From Cyanobacterium sp. T60_A2020_053 (GTDB lineage: Bacteria > Cyanobacteriota > Cyanobacteriia > Cyanobacteriales > Cyanobacteriaceae): 64,000 nt of DNA. Location: the NCBI GenBank assembly GCA_015272165.1, contig JACYMF010000113.1, positions 36,286 to 100,285 of the forward strand, written 5' to 3'. Within the stretch, counting starts at the first letter, position 1. Each line of letters opens with the position of its first letter. Under the pieces are notes generated by a model, which searched no databases, had not been told where the DNA came from, and saw only the letters and a list, made by a program, of their open reading frames with translations. Made by a program: the position numbers and the translations under genes. This document shows, piece after piece, positions 8,125 to 17,737 of the stretch.

Positions 8125-9852
8125 TCAATGATTTTTACTAAGATTAGCTTTAGCCAAGAGAGAATCAGCAAAAGCGATGGCTTCCGTGGCAGAATGCCCA
8201 CCAGTTAACTCCGCTAACTCATTGCGCCGTAAATTTTGGTCATCAAGAGATGTTACCTTAACAATAGTCCTAATATCCTTTTCACCGTTTAAATTAGATT
8301 CTATCAAATGTTTACTAACTCGGAAATGATGATCTGCCATAGCCGCCACGAGGGGTTGATGGGTGACACATAAAACTTGATGCTGTTGGCTTAATTGGTG
8401 CAGTTTTTCCGCAATGGCTTGGGCGACTTTCCCCGAAACTCCAGCGTCAATTTCATCAAAAATTAACGTTTTAGCATCGGTTTTGGTTTGGCTAAAACAA
8501 GATTTGAGGGCGAGAAGAAAACGGCTCATTTCCCCTCCTGATGCTGTCATGGCGAGGGGTTGTAATTCTTCCCCCGGATTGGGGCTAAAGTAGTAATCCA
8601 CTTGATCAGCGCCCGTCACCGTAGGGTTAATGGGGGTAAGACGACATTCAAAGATCACTTTCTCCATGCCCAAAGGTTTTAATTGTGCCGTTAATTGACT
8701 CTCCAGATTACTACTGGCATGGTGGCGCATTTGGCTTAATTTTTCACACAGAGCAAGGGTTTCCGTTTTAATTTCCTCATATTCTTGCTCTAAATCCTCG
8801 ATGGAGCGTTCATTTTTTTCTAAATCTAATAATTCCTGTTGCAAACCGTGATGATAATTAATTACTTCCGCTAAACTAGGTCCATATTTGCGACAAATAC
8901 GCTTTAGTGTCCTAATTCTTTCCTCTACCTCCACCAATCGCTCTGGATCGCCTTCTAACGCTGAACCATAACTATGAATTTGATGTCCAGCTTCGACGAT
9001 TTGATTCAGCGCCCCTTGCACCATTTCTAAAATACTGGTTAATTCCTTATCATAGTTTGCCATATCTGTCAAGACTTTTTCCGCTTCTCCCAAAATGTCA
9101 GCCCCTGCCTTCTCTTCCCCTTCCCCCTGATAAAGCAAGTTATAGGCTTGATAACTGAGTTGTTGCAACTCTACCACATGGGTAAGGCGATCGCTTTCCG
9201 TTTCGAGGGTGTCTAATTCATCAGCATCCTGAAGCCTCATGCTATTTAATTCTTTGATTTGATGCTTTAGTAAATCGAGACGTTGTAACCTTTGTTGCTC
9301 AGATTGTCGGCGCGAAATTAACGCTTCTTCCGCGCTGTGCATTTTGCTAAATGCCACTGCCACTAATTTTCTTTGTTGTAAGATTTCTTGCCCCCCATAG
9401 GCATCTAATAAGTCTCGTTGAGGGGCGCTGGAAAACAATTCCCCTGTTTCTCCCTGCACGGTAATTTCTAATAAAAGCTCTCGTAAAGCATTAATTACCT
9501 GCTTATTAACTAATACGCCATTTACTCGACAACGGGAACGAAAATTCCCATTTTTATAAGTTAACTCCCGACTACAAATTACAGTACCATCATGGAAAGA
9601 CTCTAATTGTTGTAATTCTAACCATTCTTCCAAATTAGGATAACAAAGAAAAGTACCTTCAATTACCGCCTTAGTTTCGCCGTGACGAATCATGCGATTA
9701 CTGGCTTTTCCCCCCAATACCACATCAATCGCATCAAGAATAATTGATTTACCAGCGCCCGTCTCCCCAGTTAAAACATTCAAACCTTTTCCCAATTCCA
9801 GATCAATATGATCCACCAAGGCAAAATTATCAATACGAATAGTAGTTAACAT
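8125..9852 (-). CDS. recN: DNA repair protein RecN
   Basis: SMC-like ATPase that acts at double-strand breaks. The 575-residue product has Walker A GETGAGKS, long coiled-coil arms with Gln/Leu/Glu-rich heptads (about 160-370), the ABC signature SGGEMSRFLLALK and Walker B TLIFDEIDAGVSG, then HQPLVAAMADHHF near the C-terminus. The frame opens 15 codons upstream at 9897, but that stretch is the AAAGGGCAAAGGGCAA intergenic repeat, so ATG 9852 (MLTTIRIDNFALV) is preferred, matching family starts. Single-gene unit. Confidence 0.96.
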   Translation of the reverse strand: MLTTIRIDNFALVDHIDLELGKGLNVLTGETGAGKSIILDAIDVVLGGKASNRMIRHGETKAVIEGTFLCYPNLEEWLELQQLESFHDGTVICSRELTYKNGNFRSRCRVNGVLVNKQVINALRELLLEITVQGETGELFSSAPQRDLLDAYGGQEILQQRKLVAVAFSKMHSAEEALISRRQSEQQRLQRLDLLKHQIKELNSMRLQDADELDTLETESDRLTHVVELQQLSYQAYNLLYQGEGEEKAGADILGEAEKVLTDMANYDKELTSILEMVQGALNQIVEAGHQIHSYGSALEGDPERLVEVEERIRTLKRICRKYGPSLAEVINYHHGLQQELLDLEKNERSIEDLEQEYEEIKTETLALCEKLSQMRHHASSNLESQLTAQLKPLGMEKVIFECRLTPINPTVTGADQVDYYFSPNPGEELQPLAMTASGGEMSRFLLALKSCFSQTKTDAKTLIFDEIDAGVSGKVAQAIAEKLHQLSQQHQVLCVTHQPLVAAMADHHFRVSKHLIESNLNGEKDIRTIVKVTSLDDQNLRRNELAELTGGHSATEAIAFADSLLAKANLSKNH

Positions 9853-10017
9853 CAATTTACGGATACATGGATAATTACTCAAAAGGGCAAAGGGCAAAGG
9901 GCAATTTACGCACCGATGATAAGTATTAAAAGTTCATAACCCATAATTCATAATTCTTACTTCCCTTTTGATTACCGATTATGGTTATGATAAGTGAAGA
10001 TAAAATATGGTTAAAAG

Positions 10018-10302
10018 ATGATGGTACAAGCAACTTGGAATGGTACGATTTTAGCGCAAAGTAATCAATGTGAAGTAGTGGAGGGTAATTATTATTTTCC
10101 CCCTGACAGCATCAATGAGGAATATTTTAAACCTAGTGATACCCATACTACTTGCGGTTGGAAAGGGGTTGCCAGTTACTATACTGTTGAAGTTGATGGT
10201 CAACAAAATCCTGATTGTGCTTGGTATTATCCCGATCCCAAACCAAAAGCCAGTAATATTAAAGGTTATATTGCTTTTTGGAAGGGTGTTAAAGTTAGTT
10301 GA
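10018..10302 (+). CDS. DUF427 domain protein
   Basis: A 94-residue (or 93 from the second ATG at 10021) single-domain protein. ATWNGTILAQS at the start, YYFPPDSIN, THTTCGWKGVASYY in the middle and AWYYPDPKP near the end are characteristic of DUF427 (PF04248). The family has a beta-tent fold and no settled biochemical function. It is preceded by AT-rich spacer and followed by a family 3 element, with no functional neighbour. Confidence 0.9.
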   Translation: MMVQATWNGTILAQSNQCEVVEGNYYFPPDSINEEYFKPSDTHTTCGWKGVASYYTVEVDGQQNPDCAWYYPDPKPKASNIKGYIAFWKGVKVS

Positions 10303-10341
10303 TTAGTTATTTTCAAATATTACTCCCCTCTCCTGTGGGAG

Positions 10342-10556
10342 CAGGGCGTTTTCATTCTCAAAAATGTTAGTTTCTCAAACTAGCCAATAATCTGAAATTC
10401 AGAGGTTTTTAACTACTAATAAATCAATTAATAGTAAAAAATCCTCCTGTCTCCCTGAATCTCCCCCCTTTTTAAGGGGGGTTGGGGGGGATCATCCTTA
10501 TATTGTCTTCTTGTCAAAAACAAATCAATTTTGATCCTGACTTTGAAAACACCCTG
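10342..10556 (+). repeat. family 3 inverted-repeat mini-element, copy 1
   Basis: Ends are CAGGGCGTTTTCATTC and TTTGAAAACACCCTG, terminal inverted repeats of about 13 bp with one mismatch. The interior includes a CCCCCCTTTTTAAGGGGGG hairpin. By eye it is identical to 51242-51456 across the whole length, 41 kb away. A third, rearranged copy is at 31877-32385. Confidence 0.85.
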
Positions 10557-10633
10557 CTGTGGGAGAGGAGTTGGGGGTGAGGGCAAAGCATTTTGAGGCT
10601 TACTTACTTATTGCCTATCTTCACTTGACGACT

Positions 10634-10810
10634 TATGTCAAGTTCGGATAATTATTTACAAATAGATTATCTCTTCGCCTTACACCCACCGTGTAATGAA
10701 TTACACGGCTAATATATCCCGTTCAATAAATTGAACTAAGATTATTTTTAATTGATTTATAAGTGATCGCGCAGCGGCAGCCTTCGGCTGATCAAACGAA
10801 CTTGATATTA
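10634..10810 (+). repeat. family 1 mini-element, copy C (with inner module)
   Basis: GTCAAGTTCGGATAATTATT start, GTGTAATGAATTACAC palindrome, TTCAATAAATTGAA palindrome, GATC-flanked GCGCAGCGGCAGCC module, and GAACTTGATATT end. Confidence 0.8.
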
Positions 10811-10891
10811 AAGCCTTACCTATTGCCTCTTGCCTGTTGCCTCTTGCCTACCTCTACCAATAAACTTAGATACAAACTAACTTAATACATC

Positions 10892-11800
10892 ATGACTGAG
10901 GTTATTTCTGGGGTTGAGTTATTTAATTGGTATCAAGATGCACGGCGACGGGCGCTTTTTTTGGCTATTTCGCCCCTAGAAATTGACCTTTTTTTGCAAT
11001 TTTATACTAACCTTAGTAATCTTGATCTTAAACTTAAAAATTATCAAAATTATCATACTATTGAGTTATTAATTAGTTTTGAAGAATTAAAAGCAAAATG
11101 GGATTTAAGAATAGAAAAAAGAGTCCCTATTCAGTATTTAATTGGTAGTTGTTTTTGGCGAGATTTAACTTTAAAAGTATCTCCAGATGTATTAATCCCT
11201 CGACCAGAAACGGAGTTAATTATCGATATAGTTTTAGACCTTATCTCTGAAAATCCTTCTTTAAGAGCAGGAAACTGGCTTGATCTGGGAACTGGTAGCG
11301 GCGCCCTCGCCCTCAGTTTAGCAAAGCATCTTGTCAATAGTAATATTTTTGCGGTGGATAAAAGTCGAGGGGCGCTGTCTATTGCTCAAGAAAATAGTCA
11401 TCTTTTAAACATTACCAAAAATATTTATTTTCGTCTCGGCAATTGGTTTGAACCAATTACGGATTTACAAGGGAAAGTAAGCGGTATTGTGACAAATCCC
11501 CCTTATATTCCCAGTGAAATCATCGGAGAATTGCAACCAGAAGTAGCAAATCATGAACCGAGAAGGGCGCTAGATGGTGGAGAAGACGGTTTAAGAGATA
11601 TACGTCATTTAATCACTACAGCGCCCTCCTACCTCATTCCTAATGGTATCTTAATAATTGAGATCATGGCAGGACAAGCACCCATGGTGATGGACTTATT
11701 TAAACAAGAAAATCAATATGATGATGTTACTACTTATCATGATTTGAGCGGTGAAGGGCGCTTTGTCATGGGAAAAAAAAGTAAAAGTATTATTAGTTAG
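10892..11800 (+). CDS. prmC: peptide chain release factor N5-glutamine methyltransferase
   Basis: Methylates the Gln of the GGQ motif in RF1/RF2 using SAM. 302 residues: helical N-terminal substrate-binding part (1-~110), PVQYL-like RVPIQYLIG, the PRPETELI segment, SAM-binding motif DLGTGSGALALSLAKH, and the catalytic NPPYIP. C-terminal GLRDIRHLI and IEIMAGQ also fit the family. The stop codon TAG is immediately followed by a family 4 repeat end. Confidence 0.95.
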   Translation: MTEVISGVELFNWYQDARRRALFLAISPLEIDLFLQFYTNLSNLDLKLKNYQNYHTIELLISFEELKAKWDLRIEKRVPIQYLIGSCFWRDLTLKVSPDVLIPRPETELIIDIVLDLISENPSLRAGNWLDLGTGSGALALSLAKHLVNSNIFAVDKSRGALSIAQENSHLLNITKNIYFRLGNWFEPITDLQGKVSGIVTNPPYIPSEIIGELQPEVANHEPRRALDGGEDGLRDIRHLITTAPSYLIPNGILIIEIMAGQAPMVMDLFKQENQYDDVTTYHDLSGEGRFVMGKKSKSIIS

Positions 11801-11948
11801 GGGTTGCTGAAAAAGTGGTGTCGTTAGGGGAGTGGGAAGTGGATAGTGAAAAGGGTTATCAATTAAAGACTTTAGATTTACTCGTAAAATCAATCTTCAA
11901 AGTCTTTACACTTCTCTGATTATGTTTAGTTTAAAATTTTTCAGCATA
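11801..11948 (+). repeat. family 4 inverted-repeat element filling the prmC-egtD gap
   Basis: Starts GGGGTTGCTGAAAAAGTG right after the prmC stop and ends TTTTTCAGCATAACC just before the egtD stop; the two ends are inverted repeats (GGTT-TGCTGAAAAA). About 148 bp, no coding capacity. A fuller 258-bp relative is at 31951-32208. Confidence 0.65.
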
Positions 11949-11950
11949 AC

Positions 11951-12940
11951 CTATTTACGAAATAAAATTAAGCCAAACCAATTATTTGTATCAGTCCAAT
12001 ATTTAACTGTTTTTAAATTAAATAATTCAAGATTTTTAGTTATATTTTCTAATTGAAATTTACGAGAAATTTCCGTTAATATAAAATCATTAGCTGTAAA
12101 AATAACTTCAAAATCTAACTTTTTGAAATTTACCCTATGAGGTTTTTGGCATTTTAAATACATCTCAATTTGACTTTTTTGTTGATTAAAAATCGCTTCA
12201 TGATGCCATAAATCAAGATCAAAATTACCTAAAAAACGATCATTCAAGTGAGATAACATATTGAGGTTAAATTTTGCTGTAATACCCTGAGAATCATTGT
12301 AAGCCTTCTCTAAAGTATCCACTGATTTCACCAAATCGACTCCTAGCAAAAAATAATCTCCCTCTTGAAGAATCATATCAAGTTGATGAAAAAACGAATC
12401 ACATTCTTGAGGAGTAAAATTGCCTAAACTACTACCCAAAAAAATAATTAATCGATGGGGTAAAGAATGGTAAGGTAACTGCTTTAGGGCTTGTTCATAA
12501 GTTCCAACTAAGCCGATAATGGAAAGGTAAGAATAGTCTTTCTGTAATTGAAAAGCCGTTTTTTCTAACATTGTACCACTGACATCGATAGGCACATATT
12601 GCCATGGATTACTTAATTTCTCGTAAGCGTTTAACAGTAAACGGGTTTTAGTGGAGCTTCCGCTACCTAATTCTACCAGTTGACATACTCCCGTCAGAGA
12701 AGCAATTTCTGTGGCTACATTTGAGAGAATGGCAGTTTCGGTGCGAGTGGGATAATATTCGGGTAGTTGGCAAATCTGCTCAAACAATTGAGAACCAAGA
12801 TGGTCATAAAAGTATTTTGGGGGTAAACTTTTGATGGTATTGCTTAACCCCTCTCTGATTTCTTTCCCTTCATCAACCATCAGGGAATTATGTGCTAGTC
12901 GTCTAATTTCGACTGGTTTTTGTTGATTAGCTAATGCCAT
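11951..12940 (-). CDS. egtD: L-histidine N-alpha-methyltransferase (ergothioneine biosynthesis)
   Basis: Trimethylates histidine to hercynine with SAM, the first step toward ergothioneine. 329 residues with family features: GLSNTIKSLPPKYFYDHLGS, LPEYYPTRTE, the SAM motif LVELGSGSSTKTRLLL, YVPIDVSGTML, FLGSSLGNF and LLGVDLVKS. The expected partner egtB (sulfoxide synthase) is not in this window, so whether the pathway is complete cannot be said. Convergent with prmC. A general DUF2260-type methyltransferase is less likely given the motif series. Confidence 0.92.
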   Translation of the reverse strand: MALANQQKPVEIRRLAHNSLMVDEGKEIREGLSNTIKSLPPKYFYDHLGSQLFEQICQLPEYYPTRTETAILSNVATEIASLTGVCQLVELGSGSSTKTRLLLNAYEKLSNPWQYVPIDVSGTMLEKTAFQLQKDYSYLSIIGLVGTYEQALKQLPYHSLPHRLIIFLGSSLGNFTPQECDSFFHQLDMILQEGDYFLLGVDLVKSVDTLEKAYNDSQGITAKFNLNMLSHLNDRFLGNFDLDLWHHEAIFNQQKSQIEMYLKCQKPHRVNFKKLDFEVIFTANDFILTEISRKFQLENITKNLELFNLKTVKYWTDTNNWFGLILFRK

Positions 12941-12992
12941 CAGTTTTATTTCTGTTTAAAATTAACGTCTTGGGGTTAATTTTACCAGATGG

Positions 12993-13466
12993 TTAGAGTT
13001 GGCGAGTAATTTCTTTTAAACGGTTTTTTAATTCGTCACTTTCTCTGACTTGTTGGGTAATTTGATTAAATTGATTAATACTCAAGCCGTTTTTACGGAC
13101 GATACTTTCTGAGATTTGACAGTAATCTGTTACCATGGTGCGGGCGCTGGTAGGTAACTGGGTGATGTTTTCCTGTTGATGACAGGCTAATTGATTAGTT
13201 TGCCCTTTCCCTACAATGCCTTCTACTTTAGCAAATGTTGCTTGTCTTAATCGCTCAATTTCTACGGCGGCGCGCGCATATCTCTGTAATTCATCATTAC
13301 TTATATTTTGTGCTAAAACTTCATTCTCTTGGGTGAGTTGATGATTAAGGCTATCATATTGGGGGGTTACTCCTGTGAAGACTCCCAGCGCACTCAACCC
13401 TATTACCAAGAGGATTTGAGGAGAGGATATTTTTATTTTCTGCCAACTATTCAATTTAGTAACCAT
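12993..13466 (-). CDS. DUF4168 domain protein, exported or membrane-anchored
   Basis: 157 residues. An N-terminal hydrophobic segment (ILLVIGLSALGVFTGV, about 18-33) is a signal anchor or signal peptide. Two helical copies of the DUF4168 pattern follow: ISNDELQRYARAAVEIERLR and GLSINQFNQITQQVRESDEL. The family is common in cyanobacteria, with no known function. It lies 52 bp upstream of egtD on the same strand and could be co-transcribed with it. Confidence 0.75.
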   Translation of the reverse strand: MVTKLNSWQKIKISSPQILLVIGLSALGVFTGVTPQYDSLNHQLTQENEVLAQNISNDELQRYARAAVEIERLRQATFAKVEGIVGKGQTNQLACHQQENITQLPTSARTMVTDYCQISESIVRKNGLSINQFNQITQQVRESDELKNRLKEITRQL

Positions 13467-13826
13467 AATATATGTGGATAAATAATCAATAATAAGATAA
13501 TTTGAGCTTGATAGAACTGTTTTTTGGTGAGAATATTCAGCTTATTTCTTGGCTATGTTACTATCATAGATTGATTTATTAAATTTTAGTTCCCTTCTTT
13601 TCTTCAGGTGTCAGGTGTCAGGTGTCAGGTGTTAGGTATCAGGTGTCAAGCACTTTACTGTTTTAGGTTTCGTGTTACATAGTTTAATCGAAAAACTAAG
13701 TCAAGAGAAAAAAATTAAAATTTAAACTCAGCAAAGCCAAAATTACTAATTTGCCGATGTCCACCATTTGCTATCTTGGAAGGGATATAACTTTAGTAAC
13801 ATATTTGAGGGGAAACAGCTATCAGT
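13467..13826. other. spacer with GGTGTCA tandem tract
   Basis: 360 bp between divergent genes, so promoters for both must lie here, but no convincing boxes are apparent. At about 13606-13650 a CAGGTGTCAGGTGTCAGGTG tandem tract (7-8 bp units) occurs; similar tracts are at 15512-15541, 31984-32013 and 42045-42072. Confidence 0.6.
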
Positions 13827-15482
13827 ATGAGTAAAAACTCCACCATTAAAAAATTTCTACCTATTGTTGTGGCTTTTGTGCTAATTGCCATCACTGCGTT
13901 AGTGTTTATTAATCAAACTTTTAATAATTATCTTGCCAGTGGTGGAGTGAAAAAAAATCCTGATAGCACTATTTTCATCTCTCGACAGTCTCCCTTCATG
14001 GTATCCCTTTTAGTTAATCCTGAAAAAATCAATCTTTTACCTAATTTTTTACCTACTAAAAGTGATCAAAAAAAAGTCCTTCAAGCCGTAGAGCAAATTA
14101 GAACAAAATTACTAAATAAAGTTAAAATTGATGATCCCGAAGCCTTAAAAGACTGGTTAGGAGATGAGATAACTTTAGCAGTAACATCCCTTGATTTAGA
14201 TCATAACCGAGATAACGGCGTTCAAACGGGATATTTATTAGTAGTAAAAAATAATAATCCTAGTTTAGCTAGGGAATTTTTGCGGGATTATTACGCTAAA
14301 CAGGCAGTATCCACGGAAGCTAAATTAATTTTTGACACCTATCAAGGGGTTAATCTAATTTATCAAAAACCCAAAACTGCTGATATTCCCCAAGTTGCCG
14401 CCGCCGTTATCGCCAATTATACTCTTTTTGCGAATGACTTACTGGTATTAAAGGATGCTATCAATAACGCCCAAGCCATTAATCTTAATTTATCTCATTA
14501 TCAACCTTATGGGAGGGCGCTGGAAACCATCACGCAACCTAAAGTTAGTCTAGCTTATCTTAATTTACCGGCTACTTCTGCTTGGATTACGAGTCAACCT
14601 TTACCAGAAAATCAACCCATCGAACAAAATTTAATAATTTCTCTCGCTGTCAGTGAAAATGGCTTAATAGCGCACTCCGCTTTATCAGGAGTAACAGGAA
14701 ATGAAAATCAACCACCGGCATTAAACCATCCCCCCAGCGCCCTTCAATATATCCCTGATGATAGTATTTTTGCTACCAGTGGGGTTAACTTGCAAGGGTT
14801 GTGGGCGCTGATTAAACAAGGATTACCTGAAAATAGCCCTTTGCAACAACTTATCACCCAAAGCCTGAAACCCTTACAATCTTCTCTCAATTTAAATTTT
14901 GCAGAAGATGTTTTTCCTTTAGTAACAGGAGAATATGGGTTATCCCTGTCGATAGATAAAATGACTCAAGAATTAGACTGGCTATTTGTCAACGAAAATC
15001 TAGGACAATCATTAGGAGAAAACTTTGATCTAATTGCTCAAAATAGAGGTTTAAGTGTTGGCAAATTACCATTAGAAAATACCACCATTACCGCTTGGAC
15101 AAAATTAGTTACTACAGCTGAAAATAACTTTGCAAAACTAGAAGCTCAAGTTAAAGGAGTTCATACCCAAAAAGACACTTACGAAATTATTACAAACTCC
15201 GTGGACACTTTAAGCGATCTTTTAGCAGAACCGGAAAAAAATCTTTTAAATAACGAAATATTTAAGGAAACTATTGCTGATATGCCTGTAGAAAATAATG
15301 GTTATTTTTATTTACAATGGCAGGAAATAGAACCTTATTTAATTAAGGAATTTCCTATTTTAAAAGTAGCTAAATTAAGTTTTAAACCACTATTTGATAA
15401 CCTAAAATCTCTGACTATTACCAGTGAAGGCACAGAAAATGGAGTAACACAAGCCACTATTTTTCTTGACCTCTTAAAATAG
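13827..15482 (+). CDS. DUF3352 domain protein, exported/membrane-anchored
   Basis: 551 residues. Residues ~10-33 form one hydrophobic helix (LPIVVAFVLIAITALVFIN) serving as signal anchor; the rest is soluble and presumably periplasmic or luminal. The body matches the cyanobacterial DUF3352 pattern: SRQSPFMVSLLVNPEKI, DWLGDEITLAVTSLDLD, LPATSAWI, LQYIPDDSIFATSGVNL and FPLVTGEYGLSLSID. No catalytic motif is recognisable. It is a single-gene unit, and the function is unknown. Confidence 0.82.
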   Translation: MSKNSTIKKFLPIVVAFVLIAITALVFINQTFNNYLASGGVKKNPDSTIFISRQSPFMVSLLVNPEKINLLPNFLPTKSDQKKVLQAVEQIRTKLLNKVKIDDPEALKDWLGDEITLAVTSLDLDHNRDNGVQTGYLLVVKNNNPSLAREFLRDYYAKQAVSTEAKLIFDTYQGVNLIYQKPKTADIPQVAAAVIANYTLFANDLLVLKDAINNAQAINLNLSHYQPYGRALETITQPKVSLAYLNLPATSAWITSQPLPENQPIEQNLIISLAVSENGLIAHSALSGVTGNENQPPALNHPPSALQYIPDDSIFATSGVNLQGLWALIKQGLPENSPLQQLITQSLKPLQSSLNLNFAEDVFPLVTGEYGLSLSIDKMTQELDWLFVNENLGQSLGENFDLIAQNRGLSVGKLPLENTTITAWTKLVTTAENNFAKLEAQVKGVHTQKDTYEIITNSVDTLSDLLAEPEKNLLNNEIFKETIADMPVENNGYFYLQWQEIEPYLIKEFPILKVAKLSFKPLFDNLKSLTITSEGTENGVTQATIFLDLLK

Positions 15483-15618
15483 TTTAACGTCTCTTTTAAG
15501 CATAGCTGTAAAGGTGTCAGGTATCAGGTGTTAGGTATTAGGTTTGAAAATTACCCCTGAAACCTGCAATCTGAAGCCTGAAACCTAGTCATCTTTTAAC
15601 CTTTGCCCTTTTTTATCT

Positions 15619-16425
15619 TTAAGTTTCAGAAGGGGATTCTTGATTGAGTAGAGGGGAAAAATAAGCCACCAGCGCCCCTAACACAAACCCCATCACATTC
15701 CGAAAAAGAGGAAGCCAGTCGCTAGTACGAGTAACCACAGGTCCCATCCCGAAAGCAATAAACAAAATACCCCACAAAGGAGAAATAATTAGCACCCATT
15801 GCCATGCGAAAACTTGTCCTTTTTTGCGAGGAAGCGCCGCTAAACCAAAAATAACGCCACCAACTACAGAAGTAATCAAAGTTAAAATCCATTGCTCTTG
15901 AGGTAATCCCGGTACAACCAAACAACCACCATCAGCTAAACAAGTTTTAACAGTGCCAAGTGCAGTGACGATGGAATTATTTTCACCATTTTCTCGTACA
16001 TAATACATATTACCGAAACGAGTTTGTAATTCAATCCAAAAAGTACGAGGTAAAAGAGGGTAAACATTATCACCAACACTAAAAGCTAGTAGATTTCCTC
16101 CTCTGCCGTCAGCCACCAATAACACACTTTGATCATCTAAATTCCAAAAAGGAATTACCGCTCGTCCCGGAGATTGATCATATTGAGTCAAAACCCTTAA
16201 TTTCCAACCTGTTTCCTGTTCAAAGGTTTCGATTTGTTCAATTAATGATTGTTCTTGTAAATCAGGTAAATAATTGGCTAAATCTACCACAGGAGTGACT
16301 TCTGCCGGTAACAGTTCAGGATTATTCACTGCCGAAGCAGGATCGGGGTTAACCAACCAAGTAGCCAAAGATAAGATACTAACAATCAAGACAAGGGTAA
16401 TTTTCTGGAAGGGGTGATTTTGCAT
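15619..16425 (-). CDS. TPM-domain protein, Psb32/TLP18.3-like
   Basis: 268 residues. A signal peptide (about 1-32, ending ...PDPASA) precedes a TPM domain (about 40-170; VVDLANYLPDLQEQSLIEQI, GWKLRVLTQYDQSPG, VLLVADGRGGNLLAFSVG), followed by three C-terminal hydrophobic segments. This layout fits cyanobacterial Psb32, homologue of plant TLP18.3, which contributes to photosystem II repair at the thylakoid. Family assignment rests on recalled motifs. Located in a run of exported proteins but no PSII gene is adjacent. Confidence 0.75.
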   Translation of the reverse strand: MQNHPFQKITLVLIVSILSLATWLVNPDPASAVNNPELLPAEVTPVVDLANYLPDLQEQSLIEQIETFEQETGWKLRVLTQYDQSPGRAVIPFWNLDDQSVLLVADGRGGNLLAFSVGDNVYPLLPRTFWIELQTRFGNMYYVRENGENNSIVTALGTVKTCLADGGCLVVPGLPQEQWILTLITSVVGGVIFGLAALPRKKGQVFAWQWVLIISPLWGILFIAFGMGPVVTRTSDWLPLFRNVMGFVLGALVAYFSPLLNQESPSET

Positions 16426-16513
16426 AGTTATTCAGGAAGTATTACTTTTTTTATTTTTTTCTTTAAGATTCTTTACAAATCTTAACTTTAATTTTAACAA
16501 AAATTACTCAATT

Positions 16514-16993
16514 TTAAGGGTTTTGAGTTGGAGACATATTGCGGATGGCACTAATTTGCCATTCATTATTCTGACGTACAACAATAAAGGTACTCCACAA
16601 ATTTCTGATGGTATTATTATTAAGTTCTATCTGATAGCGCGCATCTACAATGGCTACACTGGCATCCAATAATCTAACTTTTTCGATGGTAATTGTTCGT
16701 TTACCTTGATTTTGATTAGAACTGCGTAACATACCATTTATCGAACTTTCTATACCCCTTCGCCATTCTCCCGAAGAAGCTAATTGGTCAATATCACTGG
16801 TTAAAATTTTCTCTAATTCAGTAACATCTTTATTTTCTCTGGCTCGGTTATACTGCTCTATTAGTAAGTAAATGTCTTCTTGTTGAGGAGTTAATGTTTG
16901 TGCATCTTGAGCTACTGCTGATGAAATAGATGAGACAAAGGTAAAGAGAATCAGGAAAATATTAATAGTAAGACTTTTATTTTGCTTTTTCAT
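16514..16993 (-). CDS. secreted NTF2-like (DUF4440/SnoaL-type) protein
   Basis: 159 residues. A signal peptide (SLTINIFLILFTFVSSISSAVAQ) cleaves near residue 29. The mature part has the cone-shaped NTF2-like pattern: helical YLLIEQYNRARENKDVTELE, then beta strands ITIEKVRLLDASVAIVDARY and a terminal NEWQISAIRNM. Such domains bind small ligands or act as accessory folds; no catalytic residue can be claimed. Separated by 88 bp from the Psb32-like gene on the same strand. Confidence 0.6.
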   Translation of the reverse strand: MKKQNKSLTINIFLILFTFVSSISSAVAQDAQTLTPQQEDIYLLIEQYNRARENKDVTELEKILTSDIDQLASSGEWRRGIESSINGMLRSSNQNQGKRTITIEKVRLLDASVAIVDARYQIELNNNTIRNLWSTFIVVRQNNEWQISAIRNMSPTQNP

Positions 16994-17127
16994 AAAATAT
17001 TGAAGTAGGCTTTGCTGAATTTTGATATTATCACCTTAGCTTTAAATTCCACTGTAGCTTAAAAAATAGCAAAAATATACCGATGTATGATTAAATAAAA
17101 ACCGTATCAATCAAGGAGTTTACAGTC

Positions 17128-17637
17128 ATGGATTTATCTCGCATTCCCGCACAACCTAAACCCGGTATCATTAATGTTTTAATCGAAATCCCCGGTGGTA
17201 GCAAAAATAAATATGAATTTGATAAGGATATGAATGCTTTTATCCTCGATAGAGTGTTATTCTCTTCCGTCAAATATCCTTATGATTATGGCTTTGTACC
17301 TAATACCCTCGCTGATGATGGCGATCCTTTAGATGGTATGGTACTTATGGATGAGCCTACCTTCCCCGGTTGTGTCATCGCTTCTCGTCCTGTGTGTATG
17401 TTAGAAATGATAGACGGTGGCGATCGTGATGAGAAAATTCTTTGCGTTCCTGCTGATGATCCTCGCTACAATCATGTTAAATCTTTAAAAGATATTGCTC
17501 CTCATCGTTTGGAGGAAATCGCTGAATTTTTCCGCAGTTATAAAAATTTGGAGAAAAAGGAAACTAAAATTTTAGGTTGGCAGGATATTGATAAGGTAGC
17601 GCCCCTCGTCGCAGAATGTGTTAAAGCCTATCAATAG
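17128..17637 (+). CDS. ppa: inorganic pyrophosphatase (family I)
   Basis: Hydrolyses PPi to two phosphates in the cytosol, pulling biosynthetic reactions forward. 169 residues, typical length. The signature is present: [40 protein letters not shown] with the metal-binding Asp residues, and [23 protein letters not shown] at 17113-17118 is a good ribosome site ten bases before the ATG. Confidence 0.97.
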   Translation: MDLSRIPAQPKPGIINVLIEIPGGSKNKYEFDKDMNAFILDRVLFSSVKYPYDYGFVPNTLADDGDPLDGMVLMDEPTFPGCVIASRPVCMLEMIDGGDRDEKILCVPADDPRYNHVKSLKDIAPHRLEEIAEFFRSYKNLEKKETKILGWQDIDKVAPLVAECVKAYQ

Positions 17638-17737
17638 GTAATTTGGGGAAAGGGAGAGGGGGAAGATTATGAATTATGAATTATGAATTTCCTTTGCCCT
17701 TTTAACTTATTATCAATTACCCATTGTCTATTATTAA

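Larger units (their letters stand above)
10303..10891. other. repeat-filled spacer, 589 bp
   Basis: No gene is seen. It contains a complete family 3 element (10342-10556) and a family 1 element (10634-10810), then a TTGCCTCTTGCCTGTTGCC pyrimidine-rich low-complexity tract before prmC. Confidence 0.7.

Noticed and set aside
13606..13650. GGTGTCA tracts as CRISPR or iterons
   Set aside because: Units of 7-8 bp without spacers, found in several spacers and inside family 4; low-complexity tandem repeat, no rep gene nearby.
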